Below, piece after piece: positions 35,781 through 46,453 of a stretch of 64,000 bases of DNA. Origin of the DNA: Shewanella polaris (GTDB lineage Bacteria > Pseudomonadota > Gammaproteobacteria > Enterobacterales > Shewanellaceae); NCBI RefSeq assembly GCF_006385555.1, contig NZ_CP041036.1:4216001-4280000 (forward strand), in the 5' to 3' direction. The notes under the pieces were generated by a model. That model was given only the letters and a program-made list of their open reading frames with translations, searched no databases and was not told the DNA's origin. Position numbers and translations under genes: made by a program. Each line of letters opens with the position of its first letter. The first letter of the stretch is position 1.

Positions 35781-36112
35781 CCTTTCCTCCAGCTTCTATT
35801 TGAAAAATTTGTACTCGCCATATCGGTATTCAACCTAGCATTTACTATTTTAACAGTGCCCAAGGGTCAAAATATATCATTAAAGCAATGAAAAGCCTTA
35901 ACACAATTTTGATTGAACGTTCAAAAATAACGTATACCATAATAAAATCAACTAAATTTTTACATAAAATGATCTCAATACGACGTCACAGATTTCCAGG
36001 TGATATGACTAATAACGTGTAGATACGAAGTGGCGTCAAAAATAGATTAAATCTATTTTAAAATACTCGCTTGGTCGCAGCTCATTCGCCGCCCAAGGAA
36101 TATTAGCGTTAA
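35781..36112. other. 332-base intergenic region with AT-rich palindrome
   Basis: The promoter of the Mla/partner-switch operon must lie here, but no confident -35/-10 pair was seen. A palindrome AAAATAGATT-A-AATCTATTTT at 36039-36059, followed on the minus strand by T5, may weakly terminate the small gene upstream of it (36113-36331). No gene was seen. Confidence 0.4.
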
Positions 36113-36331
36113 TTACACACCATCAATCATCATTTGTTTTATTTTATGTGCCTTAACAAAATGATCTAACTGATGAGTTTGAATCCACCATGTCGCCACT
36201 TCCATCAATAGTTCTGGAGTGTCATTTTTATTGGCAAAGAAGGCATAAAAAGATAAACCAACGTTATCGCCTTTCAGCGCGATTTTTCTATCACATACTT
36301 CAATAATTTTCGATTTTAGTTCAGCTCTCAT
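36113..36331 (-). CDS. Small conserved protein (DUF6500-like)
   Basis: A 72-residue soluble protein with the conserved pattern KIIEVCDRKIALKGDNVGLS, then YAFFANKNDTPELLMEVATWW and a final His/Lys-rich HQLDHFVKAHKIKQM. I believe this matches the DUF6500 family, of unknown function. No signal peptide or membrane segment. GGA lies about seven bases before the ATG. Monocistronic between ssb and the Mla operon. Confidence 0.65.
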   Translation of the reverse strand: MRAELKSKIIEVCDRKIALKGDNVGLSFYAFFANKNDTPELLMEVATWWIQTHQLDHFVKAHKIKQMMIDGV

Positions 36332-36384
36332 TATCTATCCAAACATATGACGCCGCTAGCAATAATTCGTTAGCGTTTTGAAAA

Positions 36385-36411
36385 CAAAAAGCCCTAATAA
36401 ATTAGGGCTTT
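36385..36411 (-). terminator. ssb terminator
   Basis: Stem AAAGCCCTAAT / ATTAGGGCTTT with a two-base loop, followed on the minus strand by TTTTTGTTTT. It lies 59 bases after the ssb stop. Confidence 0.88.
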
Positions 36412-36469
36412 AGTGATTGTTATTATTGATTTAAATCATCAAAATTAACATTTGTACTTTTACTGTGAA

Positions 36470-37165
36470 TTAGAACGGAATATCGTCATCCCAGCCTTCA
36501 TCTAAATCTGGAGTGAAGTTTTGTTGTGGCTGTGGTGCTGGACGCTGTGCTGGGGCATTTTGTGGTTGAAAATTACCCTGTGGTGCAGCGGCAGGCTTTG
36601 GTGCATATGCTGGTGCAGCTTGTTGCGCAGGCGCAGCTTGTTGCTGATAACCACCTTGTTGGCCAGCATTTGGCTGTGCTTGGTAAGCAGCATTACCTGC
36701 GGCTGGCGCAGTTTGATTATATTGCGCTTGCGGCGGACGAGCTTGAGCAGCTGGTGCAGGACGAGACTGTTGTTGCCCTGCATTTTGTCCTTGATATTGA
36801 CCACCACCGGCATTATCACCTGAATTGCGGCTATCTAACATTTGCATTTCCATAGCATTGATTTCAGTCTTATAACGGTCTTGACCGGTAGTCTGATCTT
36901 GCCACTTACTGGTTTGCAATTTGCCTTCTAAATAAACTTTAGAGCCTTTCTTTAAGTACTCGCCAGCAATTTCTGCAAGGCGACGATACATCACAATATT
37001 GTGCCACTCGGTACGCTCTTGTGTTTGACCTTGCTGGTCTTTCCACGATTCACTTGTCGCTACGGTAAAGTTAGCGACAGCATTGCCATTTGGCATATAA
37101 CGAACTTCAGGATCTTTACCTAAATTACCTACCAAAATTACTTTGTTCACACCACGACTGGCCAT
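36470..37165 (-). CDS. ssb: Single-stranded DNA-binding protein
   Basis: A 231-residue protein with an N-terminal OB fold (about 1-112: [50 protein letters not shown]), a Gln/Pro/Ala-rich linker (about 115-215) and the acidic C-terminal tip [10 protein letters not shown] that recruits repair and replication partners. The linker is longer than in E. coli SSB (178 residues). It lies next to uvrA and yajR, an arrangement common in related genera. Confidence 0.97.
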   Translation of the reverse strand: MASRGVNKVILVGNLGKDPEVRYMPNGNAVANFTVATSESWKDQQGQTQERTEWHNIVMYRRLAEIAGEYLKKGSKVYLEGKLQTSKWQDQTTGQDRYKTEINAMEMQMLDSRNSGDNAGGGQYQGQNAGQQQSRPAPAAQARPPQAQYNQTAPAAGNAAYQAQPNAGQQGGYQQQAAPAQQAAPAYAPKPAAAPQGNFQPQNAPAQRPAPQPQQNFTPDLDEGWDDDIPF

Positions 37166-37227
37166 CGAAATCTCCTGAAATTTTTGTCTATTTACTTTAT
37201 CTGAATACTAAGCGTGATCAAAACGAT

Positions 37228-38595
37228 CTAATTCACAGAGCCTAACACAGCTCGCGCTTCGCTTAAATTGAATTTATCATCGACCTTTAAATAAGCCACT
37301 TTCTCTTCGAGCACCACAATGGCTTCAACGACACCAATTAACTGTGAAAGTTTGCTGGCCATATTTTGTGCTTCGGATTTATCTTTTATAGTTGCTTCAA
37401 GGGTATAGCTTTTTAATAACACAGGTTTTTGCATGCCGATGGTCAAAAGTAACCACACACACATTAATCCAAGAGCAACAAAAAACACGCCAGATGCGCC
37501 GACGAGTTGATAAGCTCCGCCGCCTAACATGCCGCCACAGAATGCGCCTAAAAACTGACTAGTTGAATACACACCCATAGCCGAACCTTTATCACCGACA
37601 GGACAAAACTTAGCAATCAAACTCGGCAATGATGCTTCAAGATAGTTAAACCCAGTGAAAAATAACACTACGGCAGCACTGAGTACCCAAATGTTATTAG
37701 CATAAAACCCCATCATCCCAAGCGATAGCATCATTATCATCAATGATATTTGGAACATGGTTTTAGTGTTGTTACGTTTAACCCCAATGATAATTAGCGG
37801 CACCATTAAGAAAAACGCGCCTACAAAAGCTGGGAAATACAACATCCAATGTTCTTCTTTTGCTAAACCGGCATCAACCAAATCTAGCGGCAATGCAACA
37901 AACACCGCAGTTAACACCAAATGTAGAATAAAAATGCCAGCATCTAAGCGAAATAATTGTGGGTCTAACAACATACGTTTTAGTTTTGTTGGTGTGGCTA
38001 CCGTATCGCCTTTAGGCGCTTGGCTAATTGGGTTGGGGACAAAAAACTGCACAATCAACATGCCTAATACCGCCAATACTGCGGTTAGCAAAAAGAGTCC
38101 TGTTAACCCCAGATACTGTGCCACTATCGGCCCGACCAATAATGACAATGCAAATGAAAAACCAATACACATGCCGATAATCGCCATAACTTTAGTGCGT
38201 TGCTCGTCTCGGGTTAAATCGGCAGCAAGCGCTAATACAGCCGCGGCAATGGCCCCCATACCCTGAACTGCACGACCAAATACTACGCCGTAAATATGAT
38301 CAGATGATGCGGCAATTAAACTACCAATCGCAAATAAGACTAAGCCACCGAGAATAATCGGTTTACGTCCGTATTTGTCAGACAAAATGCCCATAGGGAT
38401 TTGTAAAAAAGCTTGGGTTAATCCATAAGCACCAATGGCAATACCTACCCACAACGGTGAAAAGCCTTCTAAATGCTGACCATACAGCGCGAAGACAGGC
38501 ATTATCATAAACAGTCCCATCATTCGTAAACCAAACACACCGGCTAACGAAAATGCGACCTTTTTTTCCATACCTGACAGTCCATTACTGGCCAT
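37228..38595 (-). CDS. yajR: YajR-like MFS transporter with C-terminal YAM domain
   Basis: A 455-residue major facilitator with 12 membrane segments. Motif A is GILSDKYGRKP after the second segment. The C-terminal 65 residues (LEATIKDKSEAQNMASKLSQ and onward) form a small ferredoxin-like YAM domain, the hallmark of YajR. Substrate is unknown; a proton-driven exporter is likely. I place the start at the ATG 38595 because AAGGG lies seven bases before it, and the longer frame begins with TTG. It is divergent from uvrA. Confidence 0.85.
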   Translation of the reverse strand: MASNGLSGMEKKVAFSLAGVFGLRMMGLFMIMPVFALYGQHLEGFSPLWVGIAIGAYGLTQAFLQIPMGILSDKYGRKPIILGGLVLFAIGSLIAASSDHIYGVVFGRAVQGMGAIAAAVLALAADLTRDEQRTKVMAIIGMCIGFSFALSLLVGPIVAQYLGLTGLFLLTAVLAVLGMLIVQFFVPNPISQAPKGDTVATPTKLKRMLLDPQLFRLDAGIFILHLVLTAVFVALPLDLVDAGLAKEEHWMLYFPAFVGAFFLMVPLIIIGVKRNNTKTMFQISLMIMMLSLGMMGFYANNIWVLSAAVVLFFTGFNYLEASLPSLIAKFCPVGDKGSAMGVYSTSQFLGAFCGGMLGGGAYQLVGASGVFFVALGLMCVWLLLTIGMQKPVLLKSYTLEATIKDKSEAQNMASKLSQLIGVVEAIVVLEEKVAYLKVDDKFNLSEARAVLGSVN

Positions 38596-38882
38596 GCTGT
38601 TGCCCTTTGATAAGTTATTCAACAATATTATAAGTTGCGCATATTACCACACCGTCATTAATTAGCTCAAAAGGAAATCACAGTTTTGGTATAAGATGTT
38701 TTATCTGCACATGTTAAACTTTTATCCTGTTCTGGGCGTATCATAAACCTAAGCTAGCTGAATATGCTTAGTTCAAGTAGTTTGGGGATAAAGCCAAGAT
38801 AGTCAAAATTGATATGAAGTCGCCCAACAAACTATGCGATACTAATTGTTGTTTTGTTTTACATAAGTCATAGAGTGAAGAG

Positions 38883-41744
38883 ATGGATAAAATTGAAATA
38901 CGCGGTGCCCGAACCCACAATCTGAAGAACATCAATCTCACCATCCCCCGAAACAAACTTATTGTCATTACCGGGTTATCTGGTTCAGGAAAATCATCAT
39001 TAGCCTTCGATACCTTGTATGCAGAAGGGCAACGTCGCTATGTCGAATCCTTGTCGGCATATGCGCGTCAATTCTTGAGCTTAATGGAAAAACCCGATGT
39101 TGATCATATTGAAGGCTTAAGCCCCGCCATTTCTATTGAACAAAAATCGACCTCCCACAACCCTCGTTCTACGGTTGGGACCATTACCGAAATTTATGAC
39201 TATTTACGCTTATTGTTTGCCCGTGTGGGTGAGCCTCGCTGCCCGACACATCATCAGCCGTTGTCGGCGCAAACTGTCAGCCAAATGGTTGATAAAGTAT
39301 TAGCATTACCGGCAGACAGTCGTCAAATGCTGCTTGCGCCAGTGGTTAATGACCGTAAAGGTGAACACGTTAAACTGCTTGAAGGGTTATCGGCACAAGG
39401 TTACATCCGCGCTCGAATTGACGGCGAAGTATGTGACTTAACCGATCCACCAACATTAGATTTACACATCAAACATACTATTGAAGTGGTTGTCGATCGC
39501 TTCAAAGTTCGCGAAGACATGAAACAGCGCTTAGCTGAGTCGTTTGAAACCGCATTAGAACTATCTGGTGGTATCGCAAAAATTGCCAGCATGGAAGATA
39601 ACAGTATTGAAGAGCTGATATTCTCGGCAAATTTCGCTTGTCCGCATTGTGGCTATTCAATGGCCGAACTTGAACCGCGTATTTTTTCGTTTAACAATCC
39701 GGCCGGGGCTTGCCAAACCTGTGACGGTTTAGGCGTACAGCAGTTTTTTGACCAAGACAGAGTGGTGACTAATGATGAATTGTCATTAGCCGGTGGTGCC
39801 ATTAGAGGTTGGGATAGACGTAACTTTTATTATTTCCAAATGCTCTGTTCACTTGCTGAACATTATAAGTTTGACGTTGAAAAGCCGTTTGCCGAGCTTA
39901 GCGATAAAATCAAAAAGATTGTGATGTATGGTTCGGGTAAGCAAAGCATTGCCTTTAAATACATTAATGACCGAGGCGATGTGGTGGTGCGTAACCATCC
40001 GTTTGAAGGCATTTTAAATAATATGGATCGCCGCTACCGCGAAACAGAAAGTAATTCGGTACGCGACGAACTGTCTAAATTTATCAATATGCAGCCTTGT
40101 AATAGTTGTGGTGGTTCACGTCTACGTGAAGAAGCCCGTAACGTGTTTATTGGCGATCTCAATTTACCGCAGCTAACAATGTGGTCGATTGGCGAAGCCA
40201 AAGAATACTTCGACACGGTCGTTTTTGAAGGCCAGCGAGCCCAGATTGCTGACAAAATATTAAAGGAAATCAGCCAACGTCTTGGTTTCTTGGTCAATGT
40301 GGGGCTCAACTATTTAAGTTTATCGCGTTCAGCCGAAACCTTATCCGGTGGCGAGGCGCAACGTATTCGCTTAGCCAGCCAAATTGGTGCTGGTTTAGTG
40401 GGCGTGATGTATGTGCTGGATGAGCCATCAATTGGCTTGCATCAACGCGATAATGAACGCTTATTACAAACTCTAATCCACCTGCGTGATTTAGGTAATA
40501 CCGTTATTGTGGTTGAACACGATGAAGACGCTATCCGCCTTGCTGACCACATTATTGATATTGGCCCTGGTGCTGGTGTACATGGTGGTGAAGTGATTTG
40601 CGACGGTACGCTAGAAGATATTCTTAACTGTGAAGAATCAGTCACTGGCCAATATATTTCGGGTAAAAAGCAAATCCACATTAATGATGAACGCACCCCG
40701 ATTAATCCAAAGAAAGTCATTGAATTATTTGGCGCATCAGGCAATAACTTAAGGGATGTTGATTTAACCATTCCAGTGGGACTGTTTACCTGTGTGACTG
40801 GTGTGTCTGGTTCGGGCAAGTCGACGCTAATTAATGATACCTTCTTTAAAATAGCCCATCGGATGCTCAATGGCGCCACAATTGATGAACCCGCGGCTTA
40901 CAAAAGCATTGAAGGTATGGATCATTGTGACAAAGTGGTCGATATTGATCAAAGTCCTATTGGCCGTACGCCACGCTCTAACCCTGCCACTTATACGGGT
41001 ATATTCACCCCTATTCGTGAGCTTTTTGCTGGCACCCAAGAATCACGTACCCGTGGTTACCAAGTGGGGCGTTTCTCATTTAACGTGAAAGGCGGTCGTT
41101 GTGAAGCCTGCCAAGGCGATGGCTTAATTAAAGTTGAAATGCACTTTTTGCCAGATGTTTACGTGCCTTGTGACTCGTGTAAAGGTAAGCGCTATAACCG
41201 CGAAACCTTAGAAGTGAAATACAAAGGTAAAAACATTCACGAAGTGCTGCAAATGACAGTTGAAGATGCCCGAGGCTACTTTGATGCTATTCCATCAATT
41301 TCCCGTAAACTGCAAACCTTAATGGATGTGGGCTTGTCGTACATTCGTTTAGGTCAAAGTGCGACGACGTTATCAGGCGGTGAAGCACAGCGGGTGAAAT
41401 TAGCTAAAGAGTTGTCTAAACGTGACACAGGTAAAACCTTGTATATATTAGATGAACCAACAACTGGGCTTCACTTTGCTGACATTCAATTATTGTTAGA
41501 AGTATTACATCGCTTAAAATCTCACGGCAACACTGTGGTAGTGATTGAGCATAATTTAGATGTCATTAAAACGGCAGACTGGATTATCGATTTAGGCCCA
41601 GAAGGCGGCGCAGGTGGCGGGATGATTTTAGCTGCCGGCACTCCAGAAGAAGTAGCAGAGCACCCAGAGTCTCATACCGCTAGATTCTTAAAGCCGATGT
41701 TGGCGTTACACAACAAACGGGTAAAGGCGAAAAAAGTCAAATAA
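38883..41744 (+). CDS. uvrA: UvrABC excinuclease ATPase subunit A
   Basis: A 953-residue nucleotide-excision repair protein with two ABC modules. Walker A motifs are GLSGSGKSS (about 31) and GVSGSGKST (about 640). Signatures are LSGGEAQRI and LSGGEAQRV, and Walker B VLDEPS and ILDEPT. Zinc modules include CPHCGYSM and the [20 protein letters not shown] pair. UvrA dimers find DNA damage and load UvrB. No clear LexA box was found in the 287-base region upstream. Confidence 0.98.
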   Translation: MDKIEIRGARTHNLKNINLTIPRNKLIVITGLSGSGKSSLAFDTLYAEGQRRYVESLSAYARQFLSLMEKPDVDHIEGLSPAISIEQKSTSHNPRSTVGTITEIYDYLRLLFARVGEPRCPTHHQPLSAQTVSQMVDKVLALPADSRQMLLAPVVNDRKGEHVKLLEGLSAQGYIRARIDGEVCDLTDPPTLDLHIKHTIEVVVDRFKVREDMKQRLAESFETALELSGGIAKIASMEDNSIEELIFSANFACPHCGYSMAELEPRIFSFNNPAGACQTCDGLGVQQFFDQDRVVTNDELSLAGGAIRGWDRRNFYYFQMLCSLAEHYKFDVEKPFAELSDKIKKIVMYGSGKQSIAFKYINDRGDVVVRNHPFEGILNNMDRRYRETESNSVRDELSKFINMQPCNSCGGSRLREEARNVFIGDLNLPQLTMWSIGEAKEYFDTVVFEGQRAQIADKILKEISQRLGFLVNVGLNYLSLSRSAETLSGGEAQRIRLASQIGAGLVGVMYVLDEPSIGLHQRDNERLLQTLIHLRDLGNTVIVVEHDEDAIRLADHIIDIGPGAGVHGGEVICDGTLEDILNCEESVTGQYISGKKQIHINDERTPINPKKVIELFGASGNNLRDVDLTIPVGLFTCVTGVSGSGKSTLINDTFFKIAHRMLNGATIDEPAAYKSIEGMDHCDKVVDIDQSPIGRTPRSNPATYTGIFTPIRELFAGTQESRTRGYQVGRFSFNVKGGRCEACQGDGLIKVEMHFLPDVYVPCDSCKGKRYNRETLEVKYKGKNIHEVLQMTVEDARGYFDAIPSISRKLQTLMDVGLSYIRLGQSATTLSGGEAQRVKLAKELSKRDTGKTLYILDEPTTGLHFADIQLLLEVLHRLKSHGNTVVVIEHNLDVIKTADWIIDLGPEGGAGGGMILAAGTPEEVAEHPESHTARFLKPMLALHNKRVKAKKVK

Positions 41745-41796
41745 CAAGCAGAGATCACATACCAAACCTTAGGTGAATGAGAGGAGATAACACACT

Positions 41797-42771
41797 ATGT
41801 TTACGACTCAAACTCACCTTAAGGTGTTAGTTATGTTTTTTGTATGCGGCTTACTCAGTGCTTGCAGCCAAATACCTCGCCAATGCTCGTCAGATATTAT
41901 AACCAATTGGTCTCGCGCACATCAGCAAATCACTCAAGATATCACCACACTGAGTTCCGCTGAATTTCAAGGCCGCAAGACAGGCACCGAAGGCGCCCGC
42001 CTTAGTCGAGAGTATTTAATCAAACGATTTACAGAGATGGGATTACAACCCTGGCAGCCAACGTTTGCAGTTCCGTTCAGTTTTCAACATCAATTTTCGA
42101 CCGTTTCTGGGGTCAATATCATTGCGACCATTGCGGCAAAAAACAACTCAAATCGCTGGAGAGTGATTACCGCGCACTATGATCACTTAGGCCAGACAGC
42201 TAGCAAAATATATCCAGGTGCAGATGATAATGCTTCAGGCATTGCTGGCATGCTAGCCATTGCTGAACGCTGGAAACAGTCTCCGCCACTAGATGATGTT
42301 AATTTAATGATTGTTGCCACTGATGCCGAAGAACCTGGTTTATATGGTAGCTATGCATTGGTGACAGCATTACAGCAACAGCCGCAAATGGACATAGAAC
42401 TCAGCGTTAACTTAGACATGATAGGTCATCCTGATCGCCGCAGGGCTATCTACCTAGAGGGGCAAGACAATCTTGAAAATTTTGAGTCGATTGAGCCTCT
42501 ATTAATGCAACAGACTCAATTATGCATTAAGACTCATCATACAAACTTATTAAGTGGACGAATGAGAAAAAGCGACTGGCTTAGAGCATCAGACCATTAT
42601 CCATTCCATAAAGCGGGTTACGCTTGGGTGTATTTTGGCGTGCCACCACATGCGCAATACCACACGCCAGACGACACAATAAACACCCTAGATATTGACT
42701 TTATAGTCGCAGTAGCAGAAACCGTGTATCAAATGCTCAGTATCGATAAATTGACCAAGCTTCCTAAATAG
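41797..42771 (+). CDS. M28-family zinc aminopeptidase, lipoprotein
   Basis: A 324-residue lipoprotein (lipobox LLSAC). The M28 metal ligands are present in order: His and Asp in ITAHYDHLG, Asp in PGADDNASG, Glu-Glu in DAEEPGLYGS (catalytic base and ligand), Asp in VNLDMIGHP, and His in SDHYPFHKAG. M28 enzymes remove N-terminal amino acids from peptides with two zinc ions. The anchor places it in the periplasm, either at the outer or inner membrane. It starts 52 bases after uvrA. Confidence 0.9.
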   Translation: MFTTQTHLKVLVMFFVCGLLSACSQIPRQCSSDIITNWSRAHQQITQDITTLSSAEFQGRKTGTEGARLSREYLIKRFTEMGLQPWQPTFAVPFSFQHQFSTVSGVNIIATIAAKNNSNRWRVITAHYDHLGQTASKIYPGADDNASGIAGMLAIAERWKQSPPLDDVNLMIVATDAEEPGLYGSYALVTALQQQPQMDIELSVNLDMIGHPDRRRAIYLEGQDNLENFESIEPLLMQQTQLCIKTHHTNLLSGRMRKSDWLRASDHYPFHKAGYAWVYFGVPPHAQYHTPDDTINTLDIDFIVAVAETVYQMLSIDKLTKLPK

Positions 42772-42887
42772 CCTTTCCCACACCAACAAATGTTCACTTT
42801 TCAATCAATTGAGATATGTTAAAAATCAAGAATCAGGCCAATATTAACCTAGAATAGACCAATTAAGGTTTATTTTCAGTTTTTACG

Positions 42888-42916
42888 TGGTCAACTCACA
42901 GAGTTGCTGCTATAAT
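42888..42916 (+). promoter_or_regulatory. deaD promoter
   Basis: Perfect -10 TATAAT at 42911-42916 with TGGTCA (four of six) as -35 at 42888-42893, spacing 17. The predicted 5' leader of about 98 bases before deaD is long, as is usual for this cold-inducible helicase gene. Confidence 0.65.
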
Positions 42917-43021
42917 ACGCCCCCTTATCGGCGCGGGAAATCGACACGGGGTTGATTTTCTGTCTGTGAAACTTTAGCACGAGCTTCCGAACTTCGTGCG
43001 CATCCACAAGGCTACAAATCA

Positions 43022-44872
43022 ATGTCATCTGAAAGAACTTTCCGCGAACTCGGCCTGTCTGAGTCTTTGTTGCGTTCGCTTGACGAGTTAGGTTATGAAA
43101 AACCAACTCCAATTCAAGCTGCTAGTATCGACCCGCTTATGGCTGGTAAAGATATTATCGGTCAAGCACAAACCGGTACCGGTAAAACAGGCGCGTTTGC
43201 CCTGCCTTTACTAAACAAAATCGACATGAAAATCAATGCTCCACAGATTTTAGTGTTAGCACCAACCCGCGAATTAGCGGTTCAAGTTGCCGAAGCATTT
43301 GGCAGTTATGCCAAATTCATAAAAGGCTTCCACGTACTACCGATTTACGGTGGTCAAAGCATGCAACAACAATTAAACGCCCTTAAGCGTGGACCACAAG
43401 TGATTGTTGGTACTCCAGGTCGTGTAATGGATCACATGCGTCGTGGCACGTTAAAGCTAGATAATCTAAAAGCCTTAGTATTAGATGAAGCCGATGAAAT
43501 GTTAAAAATGGGCTTTATCGATGATATCGAATGGGTATTAGAACACAAGCCTTCTGATAGCCAACTTGCATTATTCTCTGCCACTATGCCTGAGCAAATT
43601 AAGCGCGTTGCAGCTAAGCACTTAACTAACCCAGTGAATATCAGCATAGCGTCTAGCCAGACAACTGTTGAGTCTATCGACCAACGTTATGTGCAAGTAT
43701 CACAACACAATAAACTAGAAGCGTTAGTACGTGTTTTAGAAGTTGAAAATACTGAAGGTATTATCATCTTCGTTCGTACTCGTAACAGCTGTGTTGAATT
43801 AGCAGAAAAATTAGAAGCCCGTGGTTATGCTTCATCACCATTACATGGTGACATGAATCAACAAGCACGTGAGCGTGCAGTTGAGCAGCTTAAACGCGGT
43901 AAGTTAGACATTTTAATCGCAACTGATGTTGCGGCACGTGGTCTAGACGTTGAACGTATTGGACACGTAATAAACTATGATATTCCTTATGATTCAGAAG
44001 CCTATGTACACCGTATAGGTCGTACAGGTCGTGCTGGTCGTACTGGTATGGCAATCTTGTTTGTGACCAATCGTGAAATGCGTATGTTGCGCACTATCGA
44101 ACGTGCTACTAACAGCCGTATTTCGCCAATGAAAGTACCTAGCCCTGAAACAGTTGCAGAGCGTCGTTTATCTCGTTTAGGTGAGCAAATCCAAGAAACC
44201 ATTAACGGTGATCTAGATTTCATGAAGAATGCCGTTGCTGAATTATGTCAACAACTTGAAGTTGATACTGACTTACTGGCTGCTGCATTATTACAACAAG
44301 TACAACAAGAGCGTCCGCTTCAGTTACCAACAATTACCGAGCGTCAACGTGATTCTCGTGACGATCGTAGTAACGACCGTGGTGACCGAGGTGACCGAGG
44401 TGATCGTAATAGCGACCGTCCACGTCGTGAACGTAGTGAGCGTAGTAACCGTCCAGCACCAACTAGTTTTGGTGACGCGGAAGGCTTAAAAGATAACCCA
44501 GACGTGAAAATGAATCGTTATGTTATCGATGTAGGTCGTGAAAATGGTGTTGGTGTAGGTAACATCGTTGGCGCAATTGCTAACGAAGCAAACATTGATA
44601 GCCGTTTCATTGGTCAAATTCAATTATTCGATCAAGTGACAACGGTTGATTTACCAGACGGAATGCCTAAAGACATCCTTTCGCACCTAAGAAAAGTGCG
44701 TGTATGTGGTCGTCCTTTAAACATTCGTGAAGCTGGTGATGAAGTATTTGCTGATACGACTCGTGGCGCAGGTGCTCCACGTCGCCCACGTAGCGATCGT
44801 GCTCGCAGTGACCGTCCTCGTGGTGATCGCCCTGCAGGTGATCGTCCACGTAAGCCACGTGACAACGGCTAA
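43022..44872 (+). CDS. deaD: DEAD-box RNA helicase DeaD/CsdA
   Basis: A 616-residue ATP-dependent RNA helicase that aids ribosome assembly and mRNA decay in the cold. Motifs are in order: Q motif YEKPTPIQ, I AQTGTGKT, Ia PTRELA, II DEAD, III SAT, IV IIFVRT, V ATDVAARG, VI HRIGRTGRAGRTG. An RRM-like DbpA-type RNA-binding domain (about 490-570) follows, then an Arg/Asp-rich tail with repeats of GDR and SDRPR. A second such run lies before the RRM at about 440-480. These basic repeats increase RNA affinity and are expanded in cold-adapted marine bacteria. Confidence 0.96.
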   Translation: MSSERTFRELGLSESLLRSLDELGYEKPTPIQAASIDPLMAGKDIIGQAQTGTGKTGAFALPLLNKIDMKINAPQILVLAPTRELAVQVAEAFGSYAKFIKGFHVLPIYGGQSMQQQLNALKRGPQVIVGTPGRVMDHMRRGTLKLDNLKALVLDEADEMLKMGFIDDIEWVLEHKPSDSQLALFSATMPEQIKRVAAKHLTNPVNISIASSQTTVESIDQRYVQVSQHNKLEALVRVLEVENTEGIIIFVRTRNSCVELAEKLEARGYASSPLHGDMNQQARERAVEQLKRGKLDILIATDVAARGLDVERIGHVINYDIPYDSEAYVHRIGRTGRAGRTGMAILFVTNREMRMLRTIERATNSRISPMKVPSPETVAERRLSRLGEQIQETINGDLDFMKNAVAELCQQLEVDTDLLAAALLQQVQQERPLQLPTITERQRDSRDDRSNDRGDRGDRGDRNSDRPRRERSERSNRPAPTSFGDAEGLKDNPDVKMNRYVIDVGRENGVGVGNIVGAIANEANIDSRFIGQIQLFDQVTTVDLPDGMPKDILSHLRKVRVCGRPLNIREAGDEVFADTTRGAGAPRRPRSDRARSDRPRGDRPAGDRPRKPRDNG

Positions 44873-44891
44873 TCATTCAATTGAATGACAC

Positions 44892-44925
44892 AAAAAATGG
44901 AGCCTAATGGCTCCATTTTTGTTTT
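44892..44925 (+). terminator. deaD terminator
   Basis: Stem AAAAATGGAGCC / GGCTCCATTTTT with loop TAAT and a T-rich tail, 20 bases after the stop. Confidence 0.92.
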
Positions 44926-45056
44926 CCGCTTTTGATTAAACCCATTATTTATAAGCTAAGAATGATAAAATCAAATAACACTAATTAATTTGATTACTAC
45001 GGAAATATTGGCGACACTGACCATTAATGGATTAACTCACCCAATAGGCAACCTAA

Positions 45057-45221
45057 ATGGATTTTTTAGTGTTCATTTTACAGATAGTTGGTGGCTCGTC
45101 ACCTTTGGATCTAGCTCAATCCGCTAAACAAGATAAAACATTACTGTGGATGATGATAATTGGCTGCACATTTTTTGGCACATTTGGATTAACGCTTTAT
45201 TACCTCGCACAGCACAGTTAA
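45057..45221 (+). CDS. Small membrane protein, 54 residues
   Basis: A short frame from ATG to TAA. It encodes a hydrophobic N-terminus (MDFLVFILQIVGGSSPLDLA), a short Lys/Asp loop (QSAKQDK) and a second hydrophobic span (TLLWMMIIGCTFFGTFGLTL) ending in YYLAQHS. This is a plausible two-segment hairpin membrane protein. AGG lies about eight bases before the ATG. It sits alone between deaD and a convergent exporter gene. No family is recognised. Confidence 0.5.
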   Translation: MDFLVFILQIVGGSSPLDLAQSAKQDKTLLWMMIIGCTFFGTFGLTLYYLAQHS

Positions 45222-45276
45222 TCGCATCAATAACACTCATACGGTCACTGCACTAACTTACATTCAATTCAAATAA

Positions 45277-46245
45277 CTACAACACAGTTCGGAATGCTTT
45301 TTTCTGTTTGCGCTTTTGGTACATGGGCACAATTTGCACTACAAACACCGCACACACAATCAGCACTATTCCCATAAATGACAGCGCATCAATATTAACG
45401 CTGGTAAATACCCCGCTCCACCAGCCTAAACAGACCACTAGCTCAGTCACACTAAAACTCAATACTGGAGTTAACGATAACATCGCGCTCACCTGCGCTG
45501 TTGGCCAATAATGCAAAGCTTGAGCAAAGCAGCCATAAGCAATCAAAGTATTAGCACCACAAAAAAGCACAATCCACCATTGATCTAATGTCATCGTTTC
45601 AAACTGACTAAAGTGGCTAAATGGCGCCATGACCACAATCCCTAATCCATAAATAAATAACAACACATTACTGGGCGATAAACGCTGACTTACCGATTTT
45701 TGCAATAAAGCATAACTGGTCCACGACATCACCGAAAACTGCACAATCATAATACCAAGCAATACTTGATGATCACTTGCTTGGTTTAAATCGAGCTGCG
45801 GATGGAAAAACATCAGCATCCCTAATGCAAGGGTGGCAAAACAACTTAATTGAAACCCATTAAAGCGCTCTTTAAAAAACAATACTCCGCCAAATGCCAA
45901 GAAAAATGGTGCGGTTTGAAAATTGAGTTGCGCAGTGCCTGGCGCTAAATACCCCAGCGAATAAACAAACGATACGTAGTTACACATCAGCAACACGCCC
46001 GCTAACAGTAATTTCAACCATATTAATGCCGGAAGCCCAACAAATTGACGTAATGCACCTAGTTGCCATTGGATCAATAACGTCACCCCTAACGCCATTA
46101 CAAACCGGAACCAAGTTAATGTAACTGGAGTAATAAAACCGCCAGATAATTTTAGCGCAATAGGCAAAATACCCCAGAAAAACACTGCTATTGATACAAA
46201 GATAAGACCCATGCGGGTATTGGCACTCTGTTGTTCACTATTCAC
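45277..46245 (-). CDS. EamA/DMT-family membrane exporter
   Basis: A 322-residue protein with ten membrane segments in two EamA repeats (about 10-145 and 160-305). The first has AVFFWGILPIALKLSGGF and VTLTWFRFVMAL; the second has IMIVQFSVMSWTSYALLQKS. DMT proteins export amino acids or other metabolites; the substrate is not predictable. It ends in a lysine-rich tail (YQKRKQKKAF). Confidence 0.88.
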   Translation of the reverse strand: MNSEQQSANTRMGLIFVSIAVFFWGILPIALKLSGGFITPVTLTWFRFVMALGVTLLIQWQLGALRQFVGLPALIWLKLLLAGVLLMCNYVSFVYSLGYLAPGTAQLNFQTAPFFLAFGGVLFFKERFNGFQLSCFATLALGMLMFFHPQLDLNQASDHQVLLGIMIVQFSVMSWTSYALLQKSVSQRLSPSNVLLFIYGLGIVVMAPFSHFSQFETMTLDQWWIVLFCGANTLIAYGCFAQALHYWPTAQVSAMLSLTPVLSFSVTELVVCLGWWSGVFTSVNIDALSFMGIVLIVCAVFVVQIVPMYQKRKQKKAFRTVL

Positions 46246-46453
46246 TTTTTTCGGTCCATAATTATTTAAGGCTGAATTTTGCCTGATTAACCGAGCAAAG
46301 TCTTGACCAAGATTTTACTCAACTAACCAATGATTGTTCGCAGAACAAAAAAGCCTATTTCAGCACCTCCTTTTTACGTGGCAAATCCCGTTAATGCAGG
46401 TAAAATAGCGGCCATAAAAAACCTATATGCCATATAACCTAAGGAACACTCGC

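Noticed and set aside
36521..36855. Open frames on plus across the ssb linker
   Set aside because: They are antisense shadows of the Gln/Pro-rich ssb linker, whose repetitive codons leave other frames open.
38626..38882. LexA/SOS box upstream of uvrA
   Set aside because: No CTGT-N8-ACAG or close variant was found in the intergenic region.
44390..44460. Tandem DNA repeat in deaD
   Set aside because: The short GGTGACCGA-like repeats only encode the Arg/Asp-rich RNA-binding tail, normal for this helicase group.
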